NCBI GenBank assembly: GCA_900239685.1
Contig: OENT01000042.1
Span: 124,001-188,000, forward strand
Length of the DNA stretch: 64,000 nucleotides
Direction: 5' to 3'
Source of the DNA: Rotaria macrura
Lineage: Eukaryota; Rotifera; Eurotatoria; Philodinida; Philodinidae
In this document: positions 12,122-24,621 of the stretch, piece after piece
Layout: every line of letters starts with the position of its first letter
Numbering within the stretch: position 1 is the stretch's first letter
Position numbers and translations under genes: made by a program
Notes under the pieces: generated by a model
Databases searched by the model: none
What the model was told of the DNA's origin: nothing
What the model saw: the letters and a program-made list of their open reading frames with translations, nothing else

Positions 12122-14488
12122 ATGTCCAGTTTATTTGTCAACGGTATTTTTTTTAAAGATATCACGACTTCAATGCCAACAACATTGCCAACTTCGAAAG
12201 ATACGAAACGAAAAGCTTTGCTCATTGGAAATGGCTCATATGCGAACCTATCGTCTCTACCCTATTCATCTTTTGATGTCGAAGATCTTGGTAAGAAATT
12301 AAATGCCATGCAATTTGAAGTAACAATTGCTACGGATCTGATCTACGATGATATGTCAACGACATTAGATGACTTTGCGACCACTATTTGTGAGAAAGAT
12401 TTCATTATCTTCTTTTATGTGGGTCATGGTACACATTGGAAAAGTCAAAATTATCTAATACCGACAGACGACGACGAACTGACAAGTAATGCCATGCTTC
12501 CATATCATGCAGTTAATGTTGCTAAACTACTTCAAGAAATCATCAAGCGAGACCCGTCAATCGTCTTATGCATACTCGATTGTTCATACAGTAGCGATTC
12601 ATCACAATGCGATGTGAAACCTATCGGTCTTTGTTCTATGTCGGCATCAATTGGTTCGTTTCTTGTTTTCGCATGTGATATCGGACAAACGACGGATGTA
12701 TTATCGAATAACGATCGAAACGGCATATTCACATCGCATCTACTGGACCACATAGGCGAATCTAATAGGACAATTCAAGAAATTATGACTCGTGTACGCG
12801 ATGGCATCGCTATAGAAACTGATAAAACTCAAATTCCCTTGTGCATCAATTCGCTTCGTCACAATACTATTTACTTGAATGCTGAAGATCGAAAGGGTAG
12901 GTGCGTGCTAGTTCATACGTTTACTTTGATACAGATAAGTGAGTTATTCCAATGCTATACATATTACCAAATAGGATGAGGATTGCTAGTGATTGATCTA
13001 TTCTTAGGAATATTCGAGACCAGATGCTTCTATTTATATTGATAGATGTGGAAAATGAATAAATCAACCAGTAGTCACTATTGTCCTGTCAATAACAGAT
13101 CTTTAATAGATAATAATATGGACTATTTTCATATTTATTTTAATTTCAACGATGATTCATTTATGAAGTTTTATCGATTGACACTAGAGACAGGTGGATC
13201 CCTTTTTCTTGGGTTCTACAATCATTGTACATTTATTTTTGAACGTACTGAAAAGTTGATTACTCGACCATAGCTCATTATCAGCTCAATCAAACCAAAA
13301 CCATACGACCGTACTGAGTTAATTATTAGAATATCAATTTTGATATAGTTCTGCAACAGCACAGAAGAATTTTGAGGATATCAGTATTTTGATCTCAACT
13401 TTCTTCCGAATGATCTAGCCGTTAGTGAGCAGTATTCGCGTGGGTTATTCTGAAAGTTCTAAAGAATGAAAAAATATCTTGAAATGAAACAAAAAGAAAC
13501 TGCTGCTCTTGTGTAAATCAAAATAAATTTAATATCGCGCATATGTTTTCTTTCAGCGGCACTACGTCCAACCGACATTCATCCAAATGCCAAGTGGTTG
13601 CCAGATGGCGTTACTTTAGCGGGTGGCAATGGATCCGGCACTGCTAATGATCAACTATGGAATCCTTGGAGTTTATACATTGATGATGATCACAATATTT
13701 TGATTGCTGATCAACTGAACCACCGTATTATCGAATGGGAATCCGGTGCGATGAAAGTTAGCCATGTGATTGCCGGTGATAATGGACCAGGCGATGGTTC
13801 TCATCAATTGAATTGTCCAACAGTTGTTATTGTCGATAAGAAAACGAATAGTCTCATTATTTGTGACCGAGACAACCAAAGAGTCGTTCGATGGCCTCGC
13901 CGAAACGGTAGAAAAGGAGAAACGATTATATCGAATATCGATTGCGTTGGCTTGACAATAGATAATGACGGATCTATCTACCTCTGTGATGAGCATATGC
14001 ATGAAATTCGAAAATATCGAATAGGTGAATCGATAGGAGTGTGCGTTGCCGGAGGTAATGGATGTGGAAATCGCCTGGATCAGTTGAATGAACCTCGATA
14101 TATATGTGTCGATCAAGATCGTTCTATTTATGTATCAGATCACGCTAATCATCGTGTGATGAAATGGATGGAAGGTGCCAAGCAAGGTATCGCCGTAGCC
14201 GGGGGTCAAGGAAACGGTACTGATCTCACACAACTATCTTTTCCTCAAGGCATTATTGTTGATCAGACGGGTGCTATTTATGTTGCTGAAGGAGGAAATA
14301 ACCGTATCGTAAAATGGTCCAGTGAAGATAAACAAGGCCATGTTATTGTTGGTGGTAATGGTCGAGGTAAACGATCGAATCAATTCAATTGGCCCTTTGG
14401 CTTATCCTTCGATTGGCATGGAAATCTCTACGTTGTCGATATGTACAATCATCGAGTCCAACAATTTCAGATAAACATACAGCCATAG
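12122..14488 (+). CDS. Caspase-like (peptidase C14) domain fused to six NHL repeats
   Basis: Two exons, 12122-12896 and 13557-14488, join in phase across a 660-bp intron (G|GTAGGT ... TTTCAG|C) to give 568 codons. Residues about 28-235 form a caspase-fold domain: KRKALLIGNGSY is the first strand, FFYVGHGTH (His102) carries the expected catalytic His, and VLCILDCSYSS (Cys154) sits where the catalytic Cys strand should be. Residues about 275-568 hold six NHL units, each with an AGGNGxG turn, an [IL]xVD strand and a xNHR[IV]xxW ending; this predicts a six-bladed beta-propeller, often a protein- or RNA-binding platform. Position 154 is odd: metacaspases read DSCHSG and caspase-like bacterial enzymes LDACR, whereas here DCSYSS puts Ser where the Cys is expected. 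The protein may be a pseudoprotease. A start at Met18 (12173) is an alternative. Confidence 0.88.
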
Positions 14489-16049
14489 ATTTATTGAAGA
14501 AAATGATTTTACTTTATCAAACTCAAGTTTATGAGTAGAATCGATTATGTCGATCCTTTCCAATGTTCGAAGATGCCGGTCTTATTTTTGTTTTACTAAC
14601 TTTCAATAAACATGATAGTATTGATCATTCACTTTCCCGAATAGTTAATTTTTTATTTGAGAACACTGGTCTTCGAAGAGTCAGTGCAATTTCAACTAGT
14701 AACATGGTTCGATTGTGGAACAAGAAAGAAATTTCTATTGTATTTTCCTTTCATATGAACCTTATCGAAAAAGCATGATTGAGTTTGAGTAAAGGTTTTT
14801 ATTTAATGAAAGGACTCCGTCGATTATGAAATTTCCTGAAAACGATATCTTAATGCCGATTCGAGTAGCATGGGAACGAATCTCGGGACAGCTTTTTTTT
14901 TAATAAGAACTTTGAATTAATGACAGGATCAAAAAATTGTCTTGATCAATTAAATAAATGAATAAATAACTATGCTCGAAACATTAAAAACTCAATTGTT
15001 TATTGGTCATATGTAATTAGAGAAAAAACACTTTCTCGAATATTTTTGATAACTAGATTTTAGCCAAGATAGTCACGTGCAATAATTCAAGGTTATGTAA
15101 TATCACATTTGCTAAAATGTATAGATATGTTAACTATTGTACATTGTCAGTTTTGAGACTGAAATCTCTTGAAAAACAAATCAGTCTCTTGTTCTGCTCA
15201 TATGAACAACTTCAACAGCTTAATCAACTGAATATTACACTTGTCATATGTAGTCTCATTTTCATTATTTCTACATCTGTTAATTTACATTTTTCGTACA
15301 GGAATGTGATGGAAACCAGATCACTTTTTTCAATCATGCCACATTCTCCACTATAATACGACTTTTCAAAAATTATCAACATTCATTTAAGATATTATTA
15401 AATATAGTCCTCTATTGATTGGTTCACTGTACGATGTCGATTAAAGTATTCTCCAAAATGATTGATTAACAGTAATAGCAACTTAACGAAAGTTTGGTTC
15501 ACAGCTAATGGCCAAATAATTGGTCACGTCAACCGAGATGAAGAACTGAATCGTCGATTATTAAAGCCGTCGTCCAATAGCAGTGATAAAACATCTCAAT
15601 ATCATCAGAGATCATACTTTAAATCAAGCGAATAACTCTCATAGTGAATCACACTTTTCTCTAATATCAAATTACTACAGCATTAATTTGACTGATAGAG
15701 ACACCATCAATTACTCAAGTTGATGATACAGAAGTAGGATTTACGACGAACTTTGTCGGTTGTTCACATATGGAGGAACCAGTACACATTACGTGTTGTC
15801 ATTGACTAGAATTCAAAGGTTATTTATCACTTTTCAACTAGAATCATATGTGTCTCTCTCTTTCTCTGAATAGAAAAATGCAAATAACTATTTCGTGATC
15901 AGTAGATTCGATAAATGATTGACAAGAACACATACTGAGAAGAAAGTACACATGAACATTCAATTGGCTCGCTTCAATTTTCTGTAAAATTGAGAACAGT
16001 GTTTAACTACGTATATATGATTGATTAGAATACATCAATCAACATGTTT
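14489..16049. other. Intergenic
   Basis: AT-rich, with short open frames at 14563-14778 and 15117-15356 that show no recognisable domain. No repeat structure noticed. Confidence 0.4.
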
Positions 16050-16889
16050 TCAATCTGGTAGATGATCATTTATATGTACAGTACGATCGGCCATTGTCAT
16101 CGATGAAGTAAATACTTGTGAACACATGGGGCATTTTTCTACGGTTGGTACAGAAGAAGACCATCCAACAAATCGATGATGTACAATAACATTTCTATAG
16201 AGAAAAATAAAAAGATTCAATATTGAATGGTTTGTATTTTCGAACATCTAAATGATTTATAATGCTAATTCTTACTTATTTTGAGAATTTTTTCGAGGAC
16301 TTTTTGGTTGTTGTTGTTCTTTATCACTTGAGCTTTTAGCATCAGTAGTTACGATGATATGTTTTTCAATATCGATTCTTTGTGTCATAATGCGAATATC
16401 TGGATGTTTTACAGGTTCTTGTTCTTTCTTTTTTAATTCTTCTACTTGCCGTTTCATAGATTCAAGTTGCCTATAAGTTACGTCGCCATCTTTCAATAGC
16501 TCTTTGGTTTGTTCACGTAATTTTTCTAATATGTCAATATTATTGCCCATTTTTTGAGTTTCTTCATGTTGATGACTTTTGTTAATATTCTCAATTTGAC
16601 TTCGAACTCGATTATAGACGATGTCAATATGATGATGGCAGTCAGCATTCCATTGATCGAGTTGTTCGTATACACTGATTAAATATTGTGGTAAAGGTTT
16701 AGTTTTATTCTTTTCTCCACGATGAAGACGTTCATAGATAGAGTTTAACTCATCAACAAGTGGATGAATTTGTTCTTGAATCCATTTTTTATGTTCGAGG
16801 TAATGTTTCGTACATACGTCGTTTGAGCAATGATAACAAAAGGTCTCTGCTTCACGTTTACACGCTTCTATCAAGCATCGTTTAGCCAT
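16050..16889 (-). CDS. B-box-like zinc finger, coiled coil and C-terminal UBZ-like zinc finger protein
   Basis: Two exons, 16889-16276 and 16194-16050, separated by an 81-bp intron (GTAAGA...TATAG), give 252 codons. The N-terminus (residues 5-33) has Cys/His spacing C-x4-C-x7-C-x2-C-x4-C-x2-H-x3-H, close to a B-box. Residues about 40-185 are helical and charged, with a strong coiled coil around LREQTKELLKDGDVTYRQLE and MKRQVEELKKKEQEP. The tail (exon 2) has CPMCSQVF followed by HINDH, a C2H2 finger similar to the ubiquitin-binding fingers of TAX1BP1/CALCOCO2. This architecture suggests a ubiquitin-linked or selective-autophagy type adaptor, or a TRIM-like protein lacking a RING. Function is inference. 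The penultimate segment is Ser/Lys/Gln-rich. Confidence 0.8.
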
Positions 16890-19597
16890 TTAATGTAAAT
16901 AATAGAAGTAATCAAGGTGAACACGTGTAACAACTTTTACGTGCCAAATTTTTCGTCCATTGATTTCATTCTCTTCTTTTTTCTTCAAAACAAAGATTCA
17001 AAAGAAAAATAATAGCAATCAAACAATAGAGTAAAAAAATAACTCAACAGAAGTAAACAAGAAAATCTCAACGTTCATATATTGGTTCGTACAAAGTCAC
17101 TAGAATCCATCTGGTTACACTGAACGTGACGTATAAATTGATACATTAAACGACTTTATACATCTCATAGGTCGGTAAACTTGATGAGCTTTATTTTAAT
17201 TTTACTCTTTAAAGACGATAAATTCAGTGACAACGTTAAATTTTCATTGTTCACATGTTTATAGTCTGTGAGGATTTACAAATCTAATAAGAGTGTTCAT
17301 GTTCGTTAAAGATATCCTACTTCAAGGTCTAAATTGAAAGCACTGCTAAAATTCATTATTGTTGCCAAATGATAACTCACAAATATGGCCGTTCTTGGTA
17401 CGATAATGAATAAATGGGTCAATTTTGAAATAGTGAATAATAAAAAATTGAACAAACTAAATCAGTGAAGAAATTTTCTCTTCTTAGCCTCATTTTTAGC
17501 TAAGTCTACTTCATGAAGTTTTATGTTTAGAGAGAAACTCAAAAGACCATCTCTGATTTTGTTTGCAACTTATTTCCCCAGTCGTCGCAAAGAAAAGTAA
17601 GTTCAATGAGTTTCTATTCTGAATGGACTTCAATCATGATTAGTGTCCAAAGATAAAGAGAAAAAGATTAGAGGAACGATTTTATTTTTGGAAAATTTTT
17701 AACTGAGTGATTTTTGCAATGAGAATAGTATGAAAACGGATCTGCAAGCGTTTTTATAAATATACAACAATAATCTAAGTTGCATTTGAACTGAGAGAAT
17801 GACAGAAAAATAGTTTAGAGCACATTTATATATGAATTCATACAAAAGTTAGTTTAGTCCACCGAATTCATTTTACTAGAATCTCTCTAATCGAATCGCC
17901 TTATGAGTACTTGCCGTTTGTAATATCCTATTTAATCATGATTATCTGTTCTTCGTTTAGTCTTAATTTCTTTAATGTTTGACAAAAATAGACAGGCAAA
18001 TGTAAAGATAACAATCAAACTATGTTTTCATGCTGTCACTAGCCTTTACTTTTATTAATAACATGAAAAAAATTTAATGACATAGTGATCGAACGATTGA
18101 ATCGCATTGCTCTTCACCATGATCTACTTGCCCGAACATATCACATATGATACATCGAGCGATTCATATTTTATCAATATTTCGAAAGTATTGCATTCTT
18201 TTCAAATACAAAATAGACTACGTGAAGTGTCCTATGACGTGAATGAATAGCAACGGTTGCCATTGCTGCCTTACACAATTCAACCTATATAAAAAATTTC
18301 TTTTTTTTTTTCATCATCGAGAATTATTGCCGATGGCAAAAAGTATTGCCTGTCATGATTACACTCAAAGTGTCTAACTTAGTGTCAGAGACTACAAACA
18401 ACACAAAATATTATTACCAGAGAAGAAAAAAAAATCAGAAAGCTATGCGAATCATAAAAGAAAAAGAACTGAACAAATCATTTAAATTTGAGATTAATTC
18501 GGTAAACTATGATAAGAATCAACAAATAAAATATATTAGCAATAATCAAAATATCACATAGAACTAAAGAGATGTCTTTCTTTTTAAACTCTAAGCTATG
18601 CACCATGAATTAAGTAGTTGTTTTTATTCCAAGATATACGAATTTTTTAGCAGCTCCATCAAGATTGATGGAAAACTAAGGCTTGTTGAAATTTAGACTG
18701 TAGATCACAACTATTCCAGGCAACGTAAAGACCGAAAGCGATAAAAAATATACAATGAAGCATATGACTATGCATGTAGCGAAAATCAAAAAATCTTTTC
18801 GGGGAAGATTTCTATTCTATTGAATGAAGTTGGAGTCACTAGAATCTAAAATACACACAAGCTAGTCATTACTGAAAAATCATTGGAAAAGTTCATCGAC
18901 CAATGAAGACATTTACTCGAGTATCTTTCCCATACATTTCAATAATCCGAAAAGGCATAAAAAAATTATACTTGAAATGATTGATCATACGAACTATAAT
19001 GTTTCCAGTCATGTATGACAATTTCACCTGAAATTATATACAAAGAAAGGTCTGATTCAGTAAACTTTTGATATTGACTGAACAACTGGAAAATTTTACA
19101 ATAGAATTTAATTGTATCTAAGTATCATACGTATGTCACTACATTATGATTCGACCAAAGTTTATTTAAAATTCTATTCACTTATTTTGATAATCAGCAA
19201 AATAATTGGCTAAAGTTTGTAACCTGATCACAGAGATAGTAATTTATGAATGACGATGAAGACAACATTTTTTGCAATAAGAAGTTTGTTCAGTTATTTT
19301 GGTTTCTGTCGTCACCGATCGAATTGTTCTGTCGATTGAGAACGACTAAATGATAGTTGAATATTTTCTACGACTTTGACAATCATTGCATACACGCATA
19401 TCAAGGTCATAATAATATTCATTTATTCTTCCTTTCGAAAACAACAATGTCAAATAGAGCATAACAATATAGATCACATTATCTATGAATAACATGTACT
19501 GTTACCGCAGCGAAAGCAATCGTAGTTCATTCATCTATTTTTTTCTCAGCTCAGCAGAGTTGTAAAACAATTTATTCATTGTCGACGTCCACATAGA
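16890..19597. other. Intergenic
   Basis: 2.7 kb of AT-rich DNA. The open frame at 18346-18561 is lysine/asparagine-rich and looks random. The 3' end of the ART-like gene lies at the right edge, with AATAAA-type signals near 19568-19573 on the minus strand. Confidence 0.4.
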
Positions 19598-20897
19598 TTA
19601 TGAACAAGCGTCAGGTTCAGGACCACAGTGATGTCCACATGTATGAAGAAGCATCTGTTCATTTACCTGACACATTGCAATATAAAAGACTCGATGATCA
19701 CCTATCATATGGTGATCATACAATAAATGATGAATTCTGAAGAACAATACATCCAGTACAAATAGGTGAATCATGAGTAACACGACAACGATTATCACAA
19801 TTTTGATTTGCACAGACAAAGTGTTTTTCCGGTCTTGGAGTTTTGGTCGTACCTGGTCTAATAACATCTAAACATAAATGTGAATAGTTTATAATTTATT
19901 TCATATGATAAAGGAAAATGATCTATCTATTCTATTACTCGTAGCACAGTACTGGCAAATTAGATCTATCTGCTCATTCAAATGTAAAGTATTTACAGGA
20001 ACTTTTCTTCTATACAAAATAACTCACTAGAACCGGTTAAAATACGACATATTTATTATAGTATTTCTACTTACTACTTTGTCCTATTAGATGTGCAGTC
20101 GCTGAGCCGTGTTCATTGGTCACGAGATATTTCAGTACACCTAGTTTAGTACTAGGGAATACGATGGCTTCCTTTGATTGATTACTCGTGTAGCCAGTTA
20201 CTAACTTTCCGTTAATTCCTTCATAACCAATAAGAATCATTTTCATACCAACATGTGCCTGAAGATAATCTTTAATATCGCTGGAAGACGATGAACATGT
20301 GCCCAGAGTTGTATAGAGCGGAGATGATTTTGAATTCAATTTTTCTGCAAGTTTTTCATCGTAGGGAATTCCTTGCCAAATTTCTTTCTTTGAATCGGGC
20401 AGTTTGTCAAGTGCACTTTTGAACAAGTGCAAATATTTGAACCATGGTTTAATTACTAATCTATCTTCAGAATTTAATGCTGCTTGCAAATGCTCATGAA
20501 GACTTTTGCCACTCCATTTCATTGAGTAAATATAGATAGCAGCTGATTGATCATGACTTAGACCATGTTCTGACGGATGACGGCATTTCTGTTTGGCTTC
20601 TCTGATGTACTGAGATAATTGAGGAATTACACCATCGAATGGATGAAGAGCTTCTTCAAGAGAAGCTAATGGCTCATCAAGGTAACCATCTATCAGTTTC
20701 AAATGATTCGTTTTACTAATACCAGCTGCACAATATCGTGGCATATCAGAATTATCGTATGTTACAATTGAACGGGTGCTTCTTATAGATTCATTCTCAG
20801 GCTTTTGTTTCATACCTGGACTTCGAAATCTAGGGGTTCTCGAGACAGGTACAGGCTCCTTAACATTATTGCTACCACCGCAACACCCAGCACCCAT
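19598..20897 (-). CDS. Membrane-anchored ADP-ribosyltransferase-like protein with Cys/His-rich tail
   Basis: Three exons, 20897-20075, 19867-19722 and 19666-19598, join in phase to 345 codons; introns are 207 and 55 bp with GTAAGT/TAG and GTATGA/CAG borders. The start is set at MGAGCCGGSNN because it gives a textbook N-myristoylation signal with adjacent palmitoylatable cysteines; an upstream Met would bury it. Residues about 70-270 follow the ART fold of vertebrate-type arginine ADP-ribosyltransferases: a helical N-terminal part (DQSAAIYIYS), then EIWQGIP, a Ser-rich TCSSSSSD stretch and KEAIVFPSTKLGVL. The R-S-E triad is eroded: Gln175 replaces the Arg of the usual (Y/V)RG, and Ala244 sits at the catalytic Glu. 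It may be inactive. The last about 70 residues (exons 2-3) contain ten Cys and several His (FVCANQNCDNRC, ICTGC, HTCGHHCGP), a likely metal-binding module. Confidence 0.7.
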
Positions 20898-22389
20898 TGT
20901 TTTCAAAAGAATGTTGTAGTATTTCGTGATCGATTGTTCACCACAAAACTGTAACAAAGTTGTTTCTGAATTAAGTTTGCTTTCTATTTGGCTACTTTAA
21001 ACAAATGGCGAGAACATAGCAAACATCTACTTTGTTATGACATTTTCTATTGTTGATAAAAGGTTTCTATGCAAACACGAACGTGTGAATAGAAACGAAT
21101 ACTTACTGCTGCCTTTGTCAGTTTTGAAGCGAAGTGAAAAATTTACGTTTAACAAAATCAAGTATGTACAGAAAAGAACAACGAAAAACAATTGCGAAAA
21201 TAATCACAAGCGATACAAAAAATAACGCATTGAAAGCATGAAACATCGAATTTTAAACTTGTCAATGAGTGTCAACATACGCAGTCGAGCACATTCGAAT
21301 ATAAAGAACTGTATTCATATACATATATCAGCCAAGATGTGAATGATGATCAAGATATTAGCTAATAAAAAAAAATAGAAATTAGTTTACGTTAATCATG
21401 TACTAACCTATCTTTTCCTTAAATGGAAAAGTTAATCGATCTAGACTGCTTAGTTATGGACGACAGACAAAAGATATCTATGAATATAGATATCAAGAAG
21501 TAGACAATTCATATGAGAGGACACGATACAATTTTATTATCAACTCTACATGCACATTTGACAAAATTGAACTTCGAAACAGCAAGAATGAATCAAACCC
21601 TTGAGATAATACGACGTCATGACGAAAGGTCAATAACGGTCTTTGTCGCTTCATCATATGAAATTCCTAGTAGTCTCTTGTTTTAAAATGCCATCTATTT
21701 GTGACAAAAGAAATCGCTCCACAGTAAATCACACAGCAAATAATGAACAACAAGAGGGCTCATAGTCATACACTTGGAATTCTATCTACATAGATTCAAA
21801 CAATAATAGCAATAAGTCGACAAAAGCAAAGAGATCCTGGCATTCGACTAGTCATATTAATGCTGCACTTTCTTTATCTCAATAGTGAAGTACTACGCAA
21901 ACTAAGTAAACTTGAAGGAGTTTCAAGAAAATGCATAGAAAACATCTAATCAGTCCATGTAATGTAAAATACAGACTACTATTTCATTTCTAACACTTTT
22001 GATCTTCTTCACAACAAACCAATATTTCTAGACGAAAACTAAATAATTTTAAGATGAGACACAAGTATGTATACGTGCTGCTACAACAAGTTTCAAACAC
22101 ATTTTTCTTATTCTTCGCCGAAATGGTAACAATTTTTCCAATCTTTATTTATTTTTGATTCCGTCTCAATGCACATCCATGTTTGAATTTGTGTACTATT
22201 TACTAAAAAATTGTTTTCGAAGTCAATCAGAATTTTACTTACCCACAACACTTTCTCTTCGTTTATAGTACTGCGAAGTTGATCGTAGAAAAGAATAATT
22301 ATTCTTGAAATTTACATTCGACTTGTTCAACTATATCTTTCGCTAGATTTAATAAAAAAAAAAGCTATCGACTCATCTCAGTACATAGT
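20898..22389. other. Intergenic
   Basis: AT-rich DNA between divergently arranged ART-related loci (minus-strand gene to the left, plus-strand pseudogene to the right). It presumably holds the promoter of the left gene. No specific motif could be supported. Confidence 0.4.
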
Positions 22390-24335
22390 ATGGACAAAAC
22401 GAAACCGGCTGCACCAGTAAAGCTTCGAATGGTGCAAAATCGAACCAAATCCATACTACTACGAAAGGCAAGCCAGTAAACAAACAAATACAACTGACTC
22501 CTAAGAAACCTCAATTGATTAGTACCGCTTTAGTGGTGAACAAGTCAGAAGATTCTTCTATCACACATGATTATGTTCTCTTTTGGCTCGATACTAACAT
22601 GATAGTTATTATCAAGATACAATAAAACAACTACAGTCAATTGTAGTAACATCCATGTATTTAATGATGGTGATCAATATGTTAATTATTTCAATAAATT
22701 CAAAAAAGAAAAAGTATTGATGGTAACATCTGGTAGTATGGGGCAACATATCTTGACACATATTCATAGAATATCTCAGTTAATAGCATTCTTCATCTTG
22801 TGCCACAATAAGTCACAATGTGAATCATAAGAAAAAACTTGGTCCACAGTTCAAGGCCTATTCACAGATACTAATACTTTGTGTCAATCATTAAGAGGAG
22901 TAACAAATTAGCATGTAGAAGATGCAATAGGAATTAGTTTGCTTTCAGTAAGTTATAGATCTGGTCGAAGCCTAGATCAACTTGACCAATCATTTATGTA
23001 TAAGAAAATAATTAAAGAAATTCTTCTCGAACTTGGATACGACGATAAAAATGTTGATGATTTTGGTGTTTATTGTCGTAAGAAGTATTTGAAAAATGAA
23101 AAAGAATTGAAATTTGTAGAAGAATTTCAAGAAGAATATGACGATCACTCACCTATTTGGTGGTACAATTATGATTGTTTCATTTATCGTATGGTTAATG
23201 AGGCGTTTCGTGAACCAGATATTGATGTTATTTTGAAGATGGCATTTTTTATTTGCAATTTACATCGACACATTGAAAAACTTCATGCGGAACAATCGAA
23301 TCGTTTTCGAAAAAGAATTCAACATCTACCGTGGTCAAGGTATGACTCAAGAAAAATTTGAAAAATTAAGAAAAGTAAAAGGTGGATTAATATCATTCAA
23401 TAACTTCCTATCAACAAGTACAGATATAAATTAGATGTTAGTACATCGTTTGCGGAAAGGACTCTCGGTGATCCTGGGTTAGTTGGCATTCTGTTTATAA
23501 TCACTTTCAATCCAATCCATCGATCTCATCTACTCCGTTTGCCAGTATCGAAGACATCAGTTTTTATCCTGCAGAAGACGAAATTTTATTTTCAATGCAG
23601 TCTATATTTCGTATTAATGATATAAGACCATGTGATAGTAACAGTCATCTCTGGCTGGTTCATCTGACACTGACAAGTGATAGTGATCAACAACTCAATG
23701 CTTTGATCGAACGTATGAAAGAAGAAATTAAAAGACCACCAGTCCTTTATCGATTGGGCGTATCGATGATAAAACTGGGAGAATTTGGAAAAGCTGAAGA
23801 AGTATTTGAAGTTCTGCTCAAACGCTCATCTCATGAACTTGAAACTGCACATCTCAATTATCAACTTGGACAGATTAAAGATAATCAACAAAATTCTAGT
23901 AAAGCAATGTAATTCTATCAAAGTGCGCTTACAAAATATCTCAAGCATCTTCCTCCCGACCATCTGAATGTCGCTACTTGCTACAATAACATTGGATTCG
24001 CATACGACAATATGCAAGATTATCAGAAAGCCCTATCGTTTTATGAGAAAGCATTGCAGATATACAAGAAAAATCTTCCTAATCATCATCCGAAAATAGC
24101 TACTTGTTCCAGTAGTATTGGGTTGGTGTATAATAATATGAATAATTATGAGAAAGCACTTTCATATTGCAAAATAGCACTTAAACACTTCAATAACAGC
24201 CTACCACCAACTCATCCACTATTGGCTGTCTCATATAATAATATAGATTTGATATATAATATCATGAAAACATATACGGATGCATTTCCCTGCTACAAAA
24301 GAGCTGTTGAAATAGGACAACAAGTACTAGAGTCG
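22390..24335 (+). pseudogene. ADP-ribosyltransferase-TPR (kinesin-light-chain-like) pseudogene
   Basis: Pieces of one protein appear in order but in shifting frames. First comes a degenerate N-terminal region (22570-22930: FWLDTNM, SGSMGQHI), then an open block at 22939-23311 (SYRSGRSLDQLDQ to the HAEQSNRF helix). The ART core follows: IYRGQGM (Arg codon 23330), ISFNNFLSTSTD (about 23390-23427) and EDEILF (about 23577). Last are tetratricopeptide repeats (23730-24300) of the YNNIGLVYxxMxxYEKAL type. All three catalytic motifs R-S-E are recognisable, so the ancestor was probably an active enzyme. It is broken by a one-base frameshift near 23312, TAG at 23431, further shifts near 23440 and 23520, and TAA at about 23910. 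The TPR array ends abruptly where GC-rich repeat DNA begins. ART-TPR genes of this kind are numerous in bdelloid rotifers (established knowledge). Confidence 0.85.
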
Positions 24336-24610
24336 AGAAAACCGGACCGGATCCCACAGGATACCCCAAGAACGTGGAAGCAGTAATACGGCCGGAAAGA
24401 AACCGGATATATCCATCGAGTTCCGTCCGTTCCCCGCAGGAATCGACTTGGATTCCACCAGAAGCATGAAGCAAAACCGATAACCCGGTTCCCGCCAAAA
24501 GATCCGACAGCATCCATAAGCCGAAAACAATAGTTTCCGATCAACGGATACGTTAACTCCTTCTGGCGGGATCCCGTGAAATATGGACTCCGGATCGAGC
24601 CGTCCCATGC
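24336..24610. repeat. GC-rich dispersed repeat (TCCGGAA-type), copy 1
   Basis: G+C content jumps sharply compared with the flanks, and motifs such as ACCGGA, TTCCGG and CCGGAAA recur. A stretch reading AACGTGGAAGCAGTAATACG recurs with few changes near 43718-43735 and, inverted, near 25985-26000. Overlapping long frames on the minus strand are a by-product of low stop-codon density in GC-rich DNA. It interrupts the TPR coding region of the pseudogene. Confidence 0.7.
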
Positions 24611-24621
24611 CGAAACACGCT

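Noticed and set aside
13673-14116. 147-codon minus-strand frame
   Set aside because: Antisense shadow of the NHL repeats, which are clearly coding on the plus strand.
19598-19867. Single 89-codon minus-strand frame with a hydrophobic core (VQIKIVIIVVVLLMIHLFVL) as a membrane peptide
   Set aside because: The frame that joins in phase to the upstream ART-like exon is a different one and gives Cys/His-rich sequence across a 55-bp intron; the hydrophobic frame is its shadow.
24262-24608. Three overlapping minus-strand frames of 83-93 codons
   Set aside because: They lie in three different frames over GC-rich repeat DNA; none has a recognisable domain or splice context.
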